The notes: a model not told the origin generated them from the sequence alone. A stretch of 64,000 nt of DNA from Vibrio coralliilyticus ATCC BAA-450 (GCF_000176135.1 NZ_ACZN01000015.1:1-64000), one strand, 5' to 3'. Counted from the first letter of the stretch, positions 31,761 through 41,135 are shown. A program made the numbers and translations.

Positions 31761-33108
31761 ATATTAATCCATCTAATTTCAACAGAACGGTAATCTCTGT
31801 ACCAAACCCTGGTTCGCTTTCAAGCTCAAAATCGCCGCCCAAAAACTCTACTCGCTCACGCATATTGCGTAAACCAATACCCGACTTCCTTAACGTCGAG
31901 CCTACATCAAATCCGACACCATCATCACGTATGATCAGTTGAAGCATGTCACCCAATTGCTGCAGTATCACCGTCACCTGCTTGGCTTGGGAGTGCTTCT
32001 CTATATTGGTCAGCGACTCCTGTGCCACTCGGTAAAGCGTGGTCGCTACCTCTGATTTTAGCCTGCTCTGACTGGTTGACAATGACGCCTCAACATCGAC
32101 GCCAGAATGCGCTTTAAAGTCCGTCAGCAAAGTCGTCATCGCAGCCTCAAGACCGATATCATCAAGGGCACTCGGTCTTAACTGATGAGAAATATGCCTA
32201 ACTTCATTAATCGCTGTCATGAGAGAATTTTGCGATTTAGCCAGATGCTGCTTTTGAGTTTCGTCATCAAGTTTAGTGCCAAGCAACTCCAAATGGCATT
32301 TGCTTGAGATCAGAAGCTGGTTGATACCATCGTGAAGCTCCCTCGCTAAATGCTTTTTCTCGTCTTCCTGAAACATCACGGTTTTATGCGCCAGCTCTTT
32401 TAAGCTCTTATCCGCCAGTCGATGCTCATGTAAATTAACGGCTAATGTCAGAACCAGAATCACCGCAACGGTCACCACTACAATCACAATGAGTGAAAAG
32501 AAGGTCGTCTCGATATTATCGTTGACCGCTAATTGGAGGTTTGCCACTTCTTCAGTGACATCTTCAATGTACAAACCCGTACCGATCATCCAGTTCCATT
32601 TGCTTAACCAAGCCGCGTAACTCAGTTTAGGAACGCTTTCTCCTGTGGATGGCTTTTGCCACAAATACTGATGAAAACCGCCACCGGATTTTGCCTGCGC
32701 CAATAAAGATTCAATTAAGTGGTTGCCGTTTTCATCCTGAATGTGCAGCAGGTTTTGCCCCACCAGCTCAGGCATAATAGGGTGAACTAAGTTAGTCCCG
32801 TTCTTATCGTAAACAAAGAAGTAGCCATCTGTACCATATTGCAGACGACTGATGATCGCTTTGACCTGCTCCTTGGCCTGATGCTCTTCGATATTAGGAT
32901 CGTTATAGATGTGCTCAATGGCATCAAAGGCCAAATCAACCAGATCCTTGAGCGCCGATTCTTTTGACTTAATGAGGCTGGAATGGAAGATTTTCACTTC
33001 TTTGTCACCCAGCGTTTTGGTTTGGTAGATAGCGATCCAACTTGTCAGCGCCATCACTAACAATAGCGGCAACAAGCTCAACAAAATCAACTTAGCTTTT
33101 AGAGGCAT
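31753..33108 (-). CDS. sCache sensor histidine kinase (HisKA_3 type), partner of the LuxR-type regulator
   Basis: A 451-residue kinase. Membrane helix at residues 6-27; periplasmic single-Cache domain about 35-190 with YGTDGYFFVYD and WNWMIGTGLYI, as in sensors of C4-dicarboxylates and other organic acids; second helix about 205-228; HisKA_3 with HLARELHDGINQ (phospho-His); C-terminal ATPase with GIGLRNMRERVEFLGG. Start set at the ATG for MPLKAK, 5 nt after GGAG, rather than four codons upstream. A terminator hairpin lies just before the start, between dctM and this gene. Confidence 0.9.
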   Translation of the reverse strand: MPLKAKLILLSLLPLLLVMALTSWIAIYQTKTLGDKEVKIFHSSLIKSKESALKDLVDLAFDAIEHIYNDPNIEEHQAKEQVKAIISRLQYGTDGYFFVYDKNGTNLVHPIMPELVGQNLLHIQDENGNHLIESLLAQAKSGGGFHQYLWQKPSTGESVPKLSYAAWLSKWNWMIGTGLYIEDVTEEVANLQLAVNDNIETTFFSLIVIVVVTVAVILVLTLAVNLHEHRLADKSLKELAHKTVMFQEDEKKHLARELHDGINQLLISSKCHLELLGTKLDDETQKQHLAKSQNSLMTAINEVRHISHQLRPSALDDIGLEAAMTTLLTDFKAHSGVDVEASLSTSQSRLKSEVATTLYRVAQESLTNIEKHSQAKQVTVILQQLGDMLQLIIRDDGVGFDVGSTLRKSGIGLRNMRERVEFLGGDFELESEPGFGTEITVLLKLDGLIYG

Positions 33109-33123
33109 TCCTTCTCCCATACT

Positions 33124-33150
33124 AAAAAGCTGCCCATACGAGCAGCTTTA
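33124..33150 (-). terminator. Hairpin/terminator between dctM and the kinase gene
   Basis: Minus-strand AAAGCTGC TCGTATGG GCAGCTTT followed by a T-run, ending only about 15 bp before the kinase start. No room is left for a separate promoter downstream, so kinase and regulator may rely on read-through from the transporter operon. Confidence 0.75.
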
Positions 33151-33187
33151 CTTTAGCAAGAGTTGTTACATTTCTGTAATCGGGCGA

Positions 33188-34471
33188 TCACATTCCATAG
33201 AATCCAGGGAAGACTAACAGTGATGCCAACACGAGGATCTGAATACCGATGAATGGCATCACGCCTCGGTATATGTCTCGAGTTGTCACCCCTTTCGGTG
33301 CTACACCTTTGAGATAAAACAGGCTGAAACCAAATGGTGGGGTCAGGAAGGAAGTCTGCAGGTTCATCGCAATCAAGATCGCAAACCAAGTCATGTTGAT
33401 GCCCATAATCTCGGCAACGGGTGCGATGATTGGAACGATGATAAAACAGATTTCCACAAAGTCGATGAAGAAGCCCAGAACCAGAATCACTAACATAGTG
33501 ATGATCAGGAAGCCCCATTTCTCACCCGGTATTTGTAGCATCCACTCTTCAACCAGGTAGTCACCACCCGTGTAAGTAAATGCCATAGAGAACGCTGTAG
33601 CACCAAGTAGAATCGCAAACACCATAGCGGTCACTTTAACCGTCTCTTTCGACGCTTCATACACCATGTTCCAGCTGAATTGCTTGTAAAGCAGAGACAG
33701 AACTATCGCACCAGCCCCACCAAGCGCAGCGGATTCTGTTGGCGTCGCAACACCAGCAAAGATGGAACCAAGTACCACTACGATAAGCGCAAGTGGCGGG
33801 ATCACAGCTTTAAGCGCAGTGATGACTTCCTGCTTACGGCTTACCGATTCATCACGAGGAATTGGCTGCGCAGCTTCTGGATTCAGTTTGGCGTAAATCA
33901 GAATATAGAGAACGTAAGCGCCAACTAAAACGAGCCCCGGCCAAACTGCTGCCTGAAACAAATCCCCAACGGGTACACCTAACACATCACCAAGAAGGAT
34001 TAAGACGATAGAGGGTGGAATGATTTGGCCTAACGTACCTGAGGCACAAATCGTTCCGCACGCCAGCCCTTTGTCGTAGTTGTACTTGAGCATAACTGGC
34101 AGAGAGATAAGCCCCATCGCTACAACAGACGCACCAACAACGCCTGTAGACGCCGCCAGTAAAGCACCCACTAACACGGTAGAAATCGCGATACCACCGC
34201 GCACACCACCAAACAGCTTACCCATGGATTCAAGCAGCTGTTCCGCTAGACGTGTTTTTTGAAGAACCAAACCCATGAAAACGAACAATGGCACTGCCAT
34301 CAATACCGTGTTTTCCATGATGGATTGGATGCGATATGGCATGAAAGCAAACATATCCATGCCTTCGGCCCAAACGCCGAATATCAGTGCAATACCACCA
34401 AAGGTGAACGCAACTGGGAAGCCAAGCAGCAAAGCAAACAAGGCAACAAAAAACATTACAATACCGACCAT
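33188..34471 (-). CDS. dctM: TRAP transporter large membrane subunit (DctM type)
   Basis: A 427-residue permease of about 12 membrane helices with the family start GIVMFFVALFALLLGFPVAF and family stretches ASTGVVGASVVAMGLISLP and GTLGQIIPPSIVLILLGD. It forms the Na+-driven channel part of the DctPQM system in the inner membrane. It starts 10 bp after dctQ, so they form one operon. An in-frame FPGFYGM C-terminus is usual. The substrate is set by DctP. Confidence 0.93.
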   Translation of the reverse strand: MVGIVMFFVALFALLLGFPVAFTFGGIALIFGVWAEGMDMFAFMPYRIQSIMENTVLMAVPLFVFMGLVLQKTRLAEQLLESMGKLFGGVRGGIAISTVLVGALLAASTGVVGASVVAMGLISLPVMLKYNYDKGLACGTICASGTLGQIIPPSIVLILLGDVLGVPVGDLFQAAVWPGLVLVGAYVLYILIYAKLNPEAAQPIPRDESVSRKQEVITALKAVIPPLALIVVVLGSIFAGVATPTESAALGGAGAIVLSLLYKQFSWNMVYEASKETVKVTAMVFAILLGATAFSMAFTYTGGDYLVEEWMLQIPGEKWGFLIITMLVILVLGFFIDFVEICFIIVPIIAPVAEIMGINMTWFAILIAMNLQTSFLTPPFGFSLFYLKGVAPKGVTTRDIYRGVMPFIGIQILVLASLLVFPGFYGM

Positions 34472-34481
34472 TTTTGTCTCC

Positions 34482-35021
34482 TTACTTTTGCTCTGTTGAG
34501 TTGGCGTAAATTAAATGCGGGTTAAAAATCTTATTGAGAGAATGAAGCAGTAATCCAACACCACTTATTGCCATAAACATAAACGACAATGGAATCATGG
34601 CTTTAATTACCCAGCGATAGGGTAAGCCACCAGGGTCACCAGACGTTTCACCTAGGGCGAAACTCTCTTTAGCGAAATCAACGCCGTACCAAGCCACCAG
34701 CAGACAAAACGGAAAAAGAAAAACGATGGTACCGATTAAATCAATGATCGCCTGTGCTCGATGAGACAAACGCTCGTAAAAAAGGTCTACCCTGACATGG
34801 CCACCCGCTTTAATGGCATAAGGTACACCCAGAAGGAATACGGCAGAGAACAAGTGCCACTCCATTTCCTGAAATGCAATGGAAACATCGTTAAACACGT
34901 AGCGCATCACCACATCGTAAACGACATTTGCGAGCAATAAGATAAACAGGATACTCGACAGCCATCCTAGGAAATCGCCGAAGCGATTAAAGATGCGCTC
35001 TATATAGATTAGATTTCTCAT
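34482..35021 (-). CDS. dctQ: TRAP transporter small membrane subunit (DctQ type)
   Basis: A 179-residue, four-helix membrane protein typical of DctQ: RFGDFLGWLSSILFILLLANVVYDVVMRYVFN, the EMEWHLFSAVFLLGVPYAIKAGGHVRVDL stretch and the closing hydrophobic helix. It pairs with DctM. The gene sits between dctP and dctM. The gap to dctP holds a stem-loop, which may keep the more abundant dctP message apart. Confidence 0.92.
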   Translation of the reverse strand: MRNLIYIERIFNRFGDFLGWLSSILFILLLANVVYDVVMRYVFNDVSIAFQEMEWHLFSAVFLLGVPYAIKAGGHVRVDLFYERLSHRAQAIIDLIGTIVFLFPFCLLVAWYGVDFAKESFALGETSGDPGGLPYRWVIKAMIPLSFMFMAISGVGLLLHSLNKIFNPHLIYANSTEQK

Positions 35022-35120
35022 TCCCTACTCCATGGAACTTTGAAATAACTCCGCTTGGCCGAAGCCTGCGGAGCTTTGTTATAGACTCTTCAAATTATAA
35101 GAGAGTTTTCTTGGGCTTCT

Positions 35121-35148
35121 CGTTGCCAGCTCAATCAAACTGGCAACG
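35121..35148 (-). other. Intercistronic stem-loop between dctP and dctQ
   Basis: CGTTGCCAG / CTGGCAACG (9-bp stem, 10-nt loop). No T-run follows on the transcribed minus strand, so it is more likely an mRNA-stabilising or processing element raising dctP over dctQM than a full terminator. Confidence 0.6.
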
Positions 35149-35159
35149 AATTTTTATGA

Positions 35160-36251
35160 TTATTGTTGTGCCTGACTGTTTAGGTATGCGCGGTGCGAGA
35201 TGTCAGACCAAGGACGAACTTGCTCGATGTAAGCAGCCTGAGACGCTTGGATCTCTTTTGCCATTTCATCTTTGTCAGCATGTTCTTTAAGTAGACGCTC
35301 GTTAGCTTCACGAAGTGCTGTCATGACTTCCGCTGGGAAGTTTTTCACCTGCACATTTGGATATTCAGACTTGATTGACGCCCAGTTCTTACCACTTTCG
35401 TGTTTAGACTGAGTGTACATATCGTAAGCCGCAGTCTTCATGGCAACCTGAAGAATCGCTTTCAGATCGTCAGGCAGGCGGTTCCAAGTGCGCTTATTGA
35501 TCAGGAATTGCAGCTCTGTACCTGGCTCATGCCAACCTGTGTAGTAGTAAGGTGCAATCTTGTGGAAACCCATACGTAGGTCAAGTGATGGCCCTACCCA
35601 CTCAAGTGCATCGATAGTGCGGCGCTCAAGCGAGGTATATAGCTCACCCGGTGCGATGTTGGTTGGTTTTGCACCCAGCTCCGCCAGAATCTCACCGGCA
35701 AATCCAGGGATACGCATTTTCAGACCTTTTAGGTCATCAACAGAGTTGATCTCTTTCTGGAACCAACCACCCATCTGAGTATCTGTGTTACCTCCAGGGA
35801 AAGACATCAGGTTATGAGGTGAATAGACTTTCTCCATTAACTCCATACCACCGCCGTAGTAGAACCAGGCGTATTGCTCTGTCGGCAGCATACCAAATGG
35901 CATTGAGGTGAAATAAAGCGTATTAGGCACTTTACCTTTCCAGTAGTAAGACGCAGAGTGCCCCATGTCATACTGGCCCGATTTCACCATATCAAACACA
36001 CCCAGTGGCGCTTTGTGCTTATTTGCAGAGTCGATTCGAATCTGAAGGCGGCCATTAGACATTTCTTCCGCCATCTTCGCCATGTTTTTGGTTGCATCAC
36101 CAAAGATTGGGAAGTTTGGGCCCCAAGTTTCCGCCAGCTTCAAGCGGTACACTTTTTCAGCAGCATTCACTGATGTCGCAGCAACAGCTAGTGCTGCTGC
36201 CATAGCCGTACCTTTCAGTACTCGTTTCAAAGATTGTCTGATTAGACTCAT
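35160..36251 (-). CDS. dctP: TRAP transporter periplasmic binding protein (DctP type)
   Basis: A 363-residue solute-binding protein. The signal peptide spans residues 1-31, ending SVNAAEK. The mature part has YRLKLAETWGPNFPIFG and the DctP/TAXI-like region KGLKMRIPGFAGEILAELGAKPTNI, where the conserved Arg binds a carboxylate, then LEWVGPSLDLRMGFHK. This subclass usually carries alpha-keto or aromatic acids; the exact ligand is unknown. Start is the ATG for MSLIRQSL, behind AGGA; the longer frame is not needed. First gene of the transporter operon. Confidence 0.92.
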   Translation of the reverse strand: MSLIRQSLKRVLKGTAMAAALAVAATSVNAAEKVYRLKLAETWGPNFPIFGDATKNMAKMAEEMSNGRLQIRIDSANKHKAPLGVFDMVKSGQYDMGHSASYYWKGKVPNTLYFTSMPFGMLPTEQYAWFYYGGGMELMEKVYSPHNLMSFPGGNTDTQMGGWFQKEINSVDDLKGLKMRIPGFAGEILAELGAKPTNIAPGELYTSLERRTIDALEWVGPSLDLRMGFHKIAPYYYTGWHEPGTELQFLINKRTWNRLPDDLKAILQVAMKTAAYDMYTQSKHESGKNWASIKSEYPNVQVKNFPAEVMTALREANERLLKEHADKDEMAKEIQASQAAYIEQVRPWSDISHRAYLNSQAQQ

Positions 36252-36389
36252 GTTCACGTCCTTTGTTAGATTCAGCAACTTTCCAGTTACCTTCTGTTCC
36301 ATTACAGAGTGGTTTATCTACGAGAAATAGGAAATCAGCGCGAACACGGAGAAAAATTAACAAACCCAAATATACTTCAACCTTAGAAT

Positions 36390-36405
36390 TACGTATTACT
36401 ACGTA
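36390..36405 (-). promoter_or_regulatory. Candidate operator upstream of dctP (paired TACGTA)
   Basis: TACGTA at 36390-36395 and 36400-36405, one helical turn apart (10 bp), with a third copy at 36484-36489. Located 140 bp upstream of the dctP start. Could be the binding site of the nearby LuxR-type regulator; this is inference. Confidence 0.4.
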
Positions 36406-36596
36406 GGATAAAGGATATAAAAATTATAATTTACTAAGATTCAAATACTTATAAAAAATTGAGACACTATAAGTTTGGAGTAATACGTAGAGAACGATGC
36501 GTGGAAGATATAGAGTAAAAGATTTTATAAATGTGACAAATGTTAAATATTGATAGATATAATGATAAATCAATAAAAAGGAAGGTCCGAATGGAG

Positions 36597-36622
36597 AAAA
36601 ACCCCGATAGGCATCGAGGTTC
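36597..36622 (-). terminator. Terminator of the basic winged-helix-like gene
   Basis: Minus-strand AACCTCGAT GCCT ATCGGGGTT followed by TTTT. Confidence 0.75.
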
Positions 36623-36684
36623 TTCTATTCGTCTGAAGAAGCAGAGGTGTCTGCTATTTCAAAAGAGGTCGCTAACAGTATGAA

Positions 36685-37056
36685 TTAAACTGCTTTGTAG
36701 ATAACTTTGTTACCTGCTAACTGCTCTTTTGCTACCAGGTTTTCTTCTAGTAGTTTTTTCAGTGCGCCAGTTGCCCAAGAAGCCGCTTTCGCTTCTTCCT
36801 GACCCGCCGCTAGGCCAATACCCTTAGGGTTGATGCCTTCAACGTTAGCAACAACAATGTCTAGTACTTGTTGTTGTTTTGGAGTTAGTGCAACGCTAAC
36901 TTCTTTAGCCGCAACAACTTTCTCCGCTGCTGGTGCTACAGCTACTTTCTTCTCAACTACAGGCTTAGCTTTCTTAGTTGCTTCTACATTGGCAACAGTC
37001 GCCTTAACGCGTTTTTGCAATTTCATCTGCACTTTACGCTTATGAGCAAGTCTCAT
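36685..37056 (-). CDS. Basic Ala/Lys-rich protein with winged-helix-like C-terminal domain
   Basis: A 123-residue protein. Residues 1-58 are low-complexity, rich in Ala, Lys and Val (RLAHKRKVQMKLQKRVKA, then AKPVVEKKVAVAPAAEKV), like a disordered nucleic-acid-binding tail. The rest (LTPKQQQVLDIVVANVEGINPKGIGLAAGQEEAKAASWATGALKKLLEE) looks like a winged helix. It is common in Vibrio as a hypothetical or MarR-like protein. The histone-like composition suggests a nucleoid or RNA-associated role; unproven. Start is the ATG for MRLAHK, behind GGAGA. Confidence 0.82.
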   Translation of the reverse strand: MRLAHKRKVQMKLQKRVKATVANVEATKKAKPVVEKKVAVAPAAEKVVAAKEVSVALTPKQQQVLDIVVANVEGINPKGIGLAAGQEEAKAASWATGALKKLLEENLVAKEQLAGNKVIYKAV

Positions 37057-37277
37057 CGAGTTTCTCTCCATTTCACTGCATACGGAGCAGTGGTGAAAAT
37101 TTGAAGCGCGATTTATACCAAAAAAATGCGGCCATTTACAGGGTATGAGGGGCTTTATCGAGCAAAAATGCGTGATATGCTGTCATCAGGCTACAATTTA
37201 ATCAGTACCAATTATGATCCTTTTCATAACTACTGAATATATAAACAGAGGTTTAAGTTATCGCCAAGGAGTCGTAA

Positions 37278-37955
37278 ATGCAGACATTGCATCTTACCAA
37301 TCAACCTATTCGGCTATCTTCACCGATTGCCAAAATCCTTGCGACTATAGCTTCTATTGTATTGATTTCTCTTGTAATGTTTTCTCCAGATTTCCAGCAG
37401 GCAGTTTTGACGCTGGTCGCTATCCTGTCTATGCTCGGATTTGGCTACCTGTTGATTCTCAAAAGCACCGTCTCCTACACATTAACAGCCACCCACTTTC
37501 AGCAGCACCTGTTCAAAGGCGGTTGGGTGGTAAAATGGAGTAATGTCAGCAAGATTGGCATCTGCCATTATGATCAAGAAGGATGGCAGCAGCCTCTGCC
37601 TTGGATCGGAATTAAACTCAAGCACTATTCACCATACCTCGATAGTATTTGCCCTCGAATCGCCACGGAGATTCTGCTTAGCCAAAGAGCCTTGCTGTAT
37701 CTTGGGGCCAAACAGAGCCAGCAAGGTACCCAATTTGAGGATATAGTTTTGGATTCCAAGCCGTATAAAAATACGCAAGGCGAACAGTATTCAGGACTAC
37801 AAGCCATGCTTGCCAATAGAATGCGCTATCAGAGAAGTTACTTTGATTACGACATTTTCATTTCCGCACATGACTTAGACCGTTCTGCAGAAGAATTTGT
37901 CGGACTTGCAAGACGCTATCTTGCCGCTGCTGAGCCTGAAGAAGAATACGAATAA
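37278..37955 (+). CDS. DUF2982 family membrane protein
   Basis: A 225-residue protein with two membrane helices (about residues 18-40 and 45-64), then a cytoplasmic domain with FQQHLFKGGWVVKWSNVSKIG and PWIGIKLKHYSPYLDSICPRIA, the pattern of DUF2982 found in Vibrio and Shewanella. Function unknown. AAGGAG lies just upstream of the ATG. Convergent with the glyoxalase-like gene, sharing a terminator. Confidence 0.85.
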   Translation: MQTLHLTNQPIRLSSPIAKILATIASIVLISLVMFSPDFQQAVLTLVAILSMLGFGYLLILKSTVSYTLTATHFQQHLFKGGWVVKWSNVSKIGICHYDQEGWQQPLPWIGIKLKHYSPYLDSICPRIATEILLSQRALLYLGAKQSQQGTQFEDIVLDSKPYKNTQGEQYSGLQAMLANRMRYQRSYFDYDIFISAHDLDRSAEEFVGLARRYLAAAEPEEEYE

Positions 37956-37975
37956 TGGAATGACAGGCAATATAA

Positions 37976-38002
37976 GAAAAGGTCGCGCGAGGCGACCTTT
38001 TT
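37976..38002. terminator. Bidirectional terminator
   Basis: AAAAGGTCGC GCGAG GCGACCTTTTT between the convergent DUF2982 and ycbL-like genes. Confidence 0.88.
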
Positions 38003-38008
38003 CAGTAA

Positions 38009-38665
38009 TTAGTAAAGTGGCATTTCATCCGCCACAAATGGGTTGGATGCACGCTCTCTACCAAAGGTAGATTCAGGACCATGGCCCGGCACGAATCGAA
38101 CGTCATTACCTAGAGGCCAAAGTTTGGTTTTGATCGAGTTAATCAGAGTATCGAAGTCACCTTTAGGAAAATCTGTGCGTCCGACTGAACCGTTAAACAA
38201 CACATCACCAACAAAGGCAAGCTTAGCTTCTTCACTGAATAGCACCACGTGACCTGGTGTATGGCCTGGAGTATGGTAAACATTGAGTATTTGATTACCA
38301 AACGCTACGGTATCGCCATCATTCAACCACTTTTGCGGTTCGAATGCTTCAGTTAATGGAAAACCAAACATCTGGCTCTGCCCAGCTAAGCCTTGAAGCC
38401 AGAAGTTGTCATCTTTGTGTGGGCCAACAATTTCAATACCGCCCAGCTCAGCGGACAAAGACTCTGTGCCACCAACATGATCTAAGTGACCATGTGTCAG
38501 AACCAAATTGACGACCTTAACACCCAACTCTTTAATCAGTGCCGCCAGTTGTTTTACGTCGCCGCCGGGATCAACCACTACGCCTTCCATGGTTTCATCA
38601 CACCATACAATCGAGCAGTTTTGCGAAAAAGAAGTGACAGGAACAACTTGGTACTTCAGAGACAT
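38009..38665 (-). CDS. ycbL: Metallo-beta-lactamase-fold hydrolase, YcbL/glyoxalase II-like
   Basis: A 218-residue MBL-fold enzyme with metal motif LTHGHLDHVGG (HxHxDH), VYHTPGHTPGHVV, the Asp of FVGDVLF and the final His in FVPGHGPEST. The size and FNGSVGRTDFPKGD loop match YcbL, a type II glyoxalase hydrolysing S-lactoylglutathione. The order ycbL-ycbK-ycbB is the same as in E. coli. Cytoplasmic; zinc or iron cofactor. Confidence 0.9.
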   Translation of the reverse strand: MSLKYQVVPVTSFSQNCSIVWCDETMEGVVVDPGGDVKQLAALIKELGVKVVNLVLTHGHLDHVGGTESLSAELGGIEIVGPHKDDNFWLQGLAGQSQMFGFPLTEAFEPQKWLNDGDTVAFGNQILNVYHTPGHTPGHVVLFSEEAKLAFVGDVLFNGSVGRTDFPKGDFDTLINSIKTKLWPLGNDVRFVPGHGPESTFGRERASNPFVADEMPLY

Positions 38666-38748
38666 ATTGAAACCTTACTGAATATCTAAACTGGCGAAAC
38701 TATGACATTTGGTAAGGTTTTTGACAACCTTGTCTTATATGAAGACGC

Positions 38749-39288
38749 TTACCAGTGGCGGACTGGCCCAGTATCAATGTGGACAAAATTGCTTCTAGGG
38801 TAATAGCCGACACCGCCCGCTTTAAGCTCAATCGCAGCGTCGCGGACTTTTTTCAGATTGACACCGTCAAGACGAAAATCAATCGCCTGCCCTAGCATGT
38901 GGTAGCTCTTCTTCGCCACCCCACTTGATTTTGAGCGTAACGCTGCATTGGTGGCAGGAGAGCGGTAACCAGAAATGATCTGAACTTCTGCTTCAACACC
39001 AAGCTCAGATTGAATCAGCGAAATCTGATCGAACAAGTATTTGTCCATCTCATGGACTTCATTGCGGCGGAAGTCTCGGCAAATGTTGTCAATGCGACTC
39101 AGTTCGTTTGCTACATAGTCCCGACCATCGAAGTAGCAAGATTCGAGCTCTTCCCCTGTATGGAGGTTATTAAAGGCCAATGCGCGAGGTTGATCTGGGT
39201 GAGCGGCGAAAGCAAGAGAAGGAGCGCAGCTAGCTACAACTAAACCACTACCAGCTAACTTAATAAAATCTCTACGAGAAAAATCCAC
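38749..39288 (-). CDS. ycbK: YcbK/DUF882 peptidase (MepK-like), Tat-exported
   Basis: A 179-residue protein. The N-terminus MDFSRRDFIKLAGSGLVVASCA carries a twin-arginine motif SRRDFIK. The mature part has the peptidase M15 signature: ISGYRSPATN, SYHMLGQAIDFRL (Zn ligands His and Asp) and NFVHIDTGPVRHW. E. coli MepK cleaves 3-3 crosslinks in peptidoglycan made by L,D-transpeptidases, and it sits beside the ycbB gene here too. Periplasmic. Confidence 0.92.
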   Translation of the reverse strand: MDFSRRDFIKLAGSGLVVASCAPSLAFAAHPDQPRALAFNNLHTGEELESCYFDGRDYVANELSRIDNICRDFRRNEVHEMDKYLFDQISLIQSELGVEAEVQIISGYRSPATNAALRSKSSGVAKKSYHMLGQAIDFRLDGVNLKKVRDAAIELKAGGVGYYPRSNFVHIDTGPVRHW

Positions 39289-39472
39289 GGTGAACAGCCT
39301 TCATAAAATCGTTGATGGAAACGTGTCGAACGGCGACACTACCTAACTCTAATATGAAGTGCAAATGCATAAACCATGCTCATAGATAGATTCTGAGCAT
39401 AGAAATTTGCTTACTGCTTGACCTTATTAATAAAAAACTTTGTTGTGAGAAAATGTTATTTTTTGGTCAGGC

Positions 39473-41026
39473 TCACCCTTTACCGTAACTGAAACGATCC
39501 CAGCGGTATATATCGTCCCTGTAATGGATCTTGCCGCCCTCTGACCAAGCTGTTTGGTAGATGATGTGCACCGGCACACGCTGTTTGAGCGGAATCGATT
39601 TGTTTGCCGCCAACTCTTCTTCGTCCAGCGTCGACATATCCAAGCCTTGGCTCTCTAGCAAACGCGTGGCAAATTGATCCGCATGCTCAACCCTAATGCA
39701 ACCTGAGCTGAATGCCCTGCTGGCCTCATCAAACAAATTTTTACTTGGTGTATCATGCAGATAGATCGCACGGCGATTAGGGGTGTTAAACTTGTATAGG
39801 CCGAGCGCATTGTTGTTTCCTGAAAGCTGCGTCATTCGATACGGAAACGCGCTGGGGCGCATGTTCTGCCAATCAATGTCCTCTGGGTTAATCAACTCTT
39901 TCGATCCCCACTTAGGTACAATCGTAATATTCTGGCGAACCAGATACTCAGGGTCTTCTTTCACTTTGGGGATGATATCCTCAACCATGATTTTCCACGG
40001 CACATTCCAAGTAGGATTAAGAATCAATGAATCCAGCTTAGTCGTCATCATCGGTGTTGGCCTGCCCTTACGCCCTACAACCACCTTAGACTCAAACACT
40101 TCTTGACCTGAGTACCAATACTTCATCTCAAACCCGGGCACATTCACCACAATGATGGTGTCTCGTTCGATCGGCCATAACCTGCCACGTTCGGCATTGA
40201 GCGCCAGTATAGATAACCTCTCACTCGGACTGATGTTCAACCAACGAATCGTATCGGGGCCAATAATGCCATCGTCCGTTAAACCATGAAGGCGTTGGAA
40301 CTGTTTTACAGCGGTCTCTAAAGTGACGTCATACCAATTTACATCCCGTCGTACATCTGACAAATCGACATCTACCATTTCCATTCTGACCAACAGAACT
40401 TCTCGGTTTTTCAGTTTGTCCCCGACTTGCCTTAGCCCTCTTTGGGTGTACTTAGGCAAGTTCAGCTCTTCAAACTTCACAACATGTAAGTAGCTGTCGA
40501 TCAGCTTTTGGTAGTCGTCACTGTCTGGGGTATAGACTTCTATTAGCTCACTGAGCTGCTGATGATCTACCGCCACAGCAACGGCAATTAAATTGGTTTG
40601 GCTCAGTTTAGGTAAAGGTTTATACAATTTGGATTCGAAGAACCAGTCATAACCAAGCAGTTTCGCTTGCTCAGCGTAGCTAATGTAGAGAAGCAAAGTG
40701 TCGGTGGCAAGAAGGTCATATTCATGCCAGCGATTACTCTTACGATAGTACTCAAGGTATCTCAATTGACGGGCAAACAGAGGGCTGAACCCCGCACTGG
40801 TGATGATTTCAAGTTGGAACTCAAGCCGAGTGCTTTGTTGAAGATCAAACCAGATCAATTGGTTGTGATTGCTCTGATAAATGTGTTCGACATCTTTGGA
40901 ATATTGCAGGACCCGAAGGACATGACTGTCTGGCTCCAACCACCCAATACGCTCAAAATAGCTACTGGCCCAAGTCGGAATAGGAATAATTATCAGCAGT
41001 AATAGAAGGGGGTTAAGTCTAGCCAT
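39473..41026 (-). CDS. ycbB: L,D-transpeptidase YcbB/LdtD-like
   Basis: A 517-residue protein with a signal peptide (MARLNPLLLLLIIIPIPTWAS), a peptidoglycan-binding helical repeat near residues 240-275 (AVKQFQRLHGLTDDGIIGPDT) and a YkuD domain from about 295 with IYLHDTPSKNLFD and catalytic SSGCIRV (HxD..SxGC). It forms 3-3 crosslinks in periplasmic peptidoglycan. Start set at the ATG behind GGAG, six nt away. Neighbouring mepK-like gene would undo its products. Confidence 0.92.
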   Translation of the reverse strand: MARLNPLLLLLIIIPIPTWASSYFERIGWLEPDSHVLRVLQYSKDVEHIYQSNHNQLIWFDLQQSTRLEFQLEIITSAGFSPLFARQLRYLEYYRKSNRWHEYDLLATDTLLLYISYAEQAKLLGYDWFFESKLYKPLPKLSQTNLIAVAVAVDHQQLSELIEVYTPDSDDYQKLIDSYLHVVKFEELNLPKYTQRGLRQVGDKLKNREVLLVRMEMVDVDLSDVRRDVNWYDVTLETAVKQFQRLHGLTDDGIIGPDTIRWLNISPSERLSILALNAERGRLWPIERDTIIVVNVPGFEMKYWYSGQEVFESKVVVGRKGRPTPMMTTKLDSLILNPTWNVPWKIMVEDIIPKVKEDPEYLVRQNITIVPKWGSKELINPEDIDWQNMRPSAFPYRMTQLSGNNNALGLYKFNTPNRRAIYLHDTPSKNLFDEASRAFSSGCIRVEHADQFATRLLESQGLDMSTLDEEELAANKSIPLKQRVPVHIIYQTAWSEGGKIHYRDDIYRWDRFSYGKG

Positions 41027-41135
41027 CTTACTCTCCAATCTAATCGCCCGAGATCAAAGTATGGCAGAGAAATAAGAGGCTAGGATGAAATGTTGATGAG
41101 AATATTAATTTTCCCAAGCTTTACAATGAAGTAAG

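Larger units (their letters stand above)
36252..36684. other. 433-bp regulatory region upstream of dctP
   Basis: AT-rich; no ORF of note. Contains TACGTA repeats (36390-36405, 36484-36489) and, near its right end, the terminator of the next gene (36597-36622). Confidence 0.5.

Noticed and set aside
33153-33518. Minus-strand frame overlapping dctM in another frame
   Set aside because: Overlaps the real dctM gene on the same strand and has no family resemblance.
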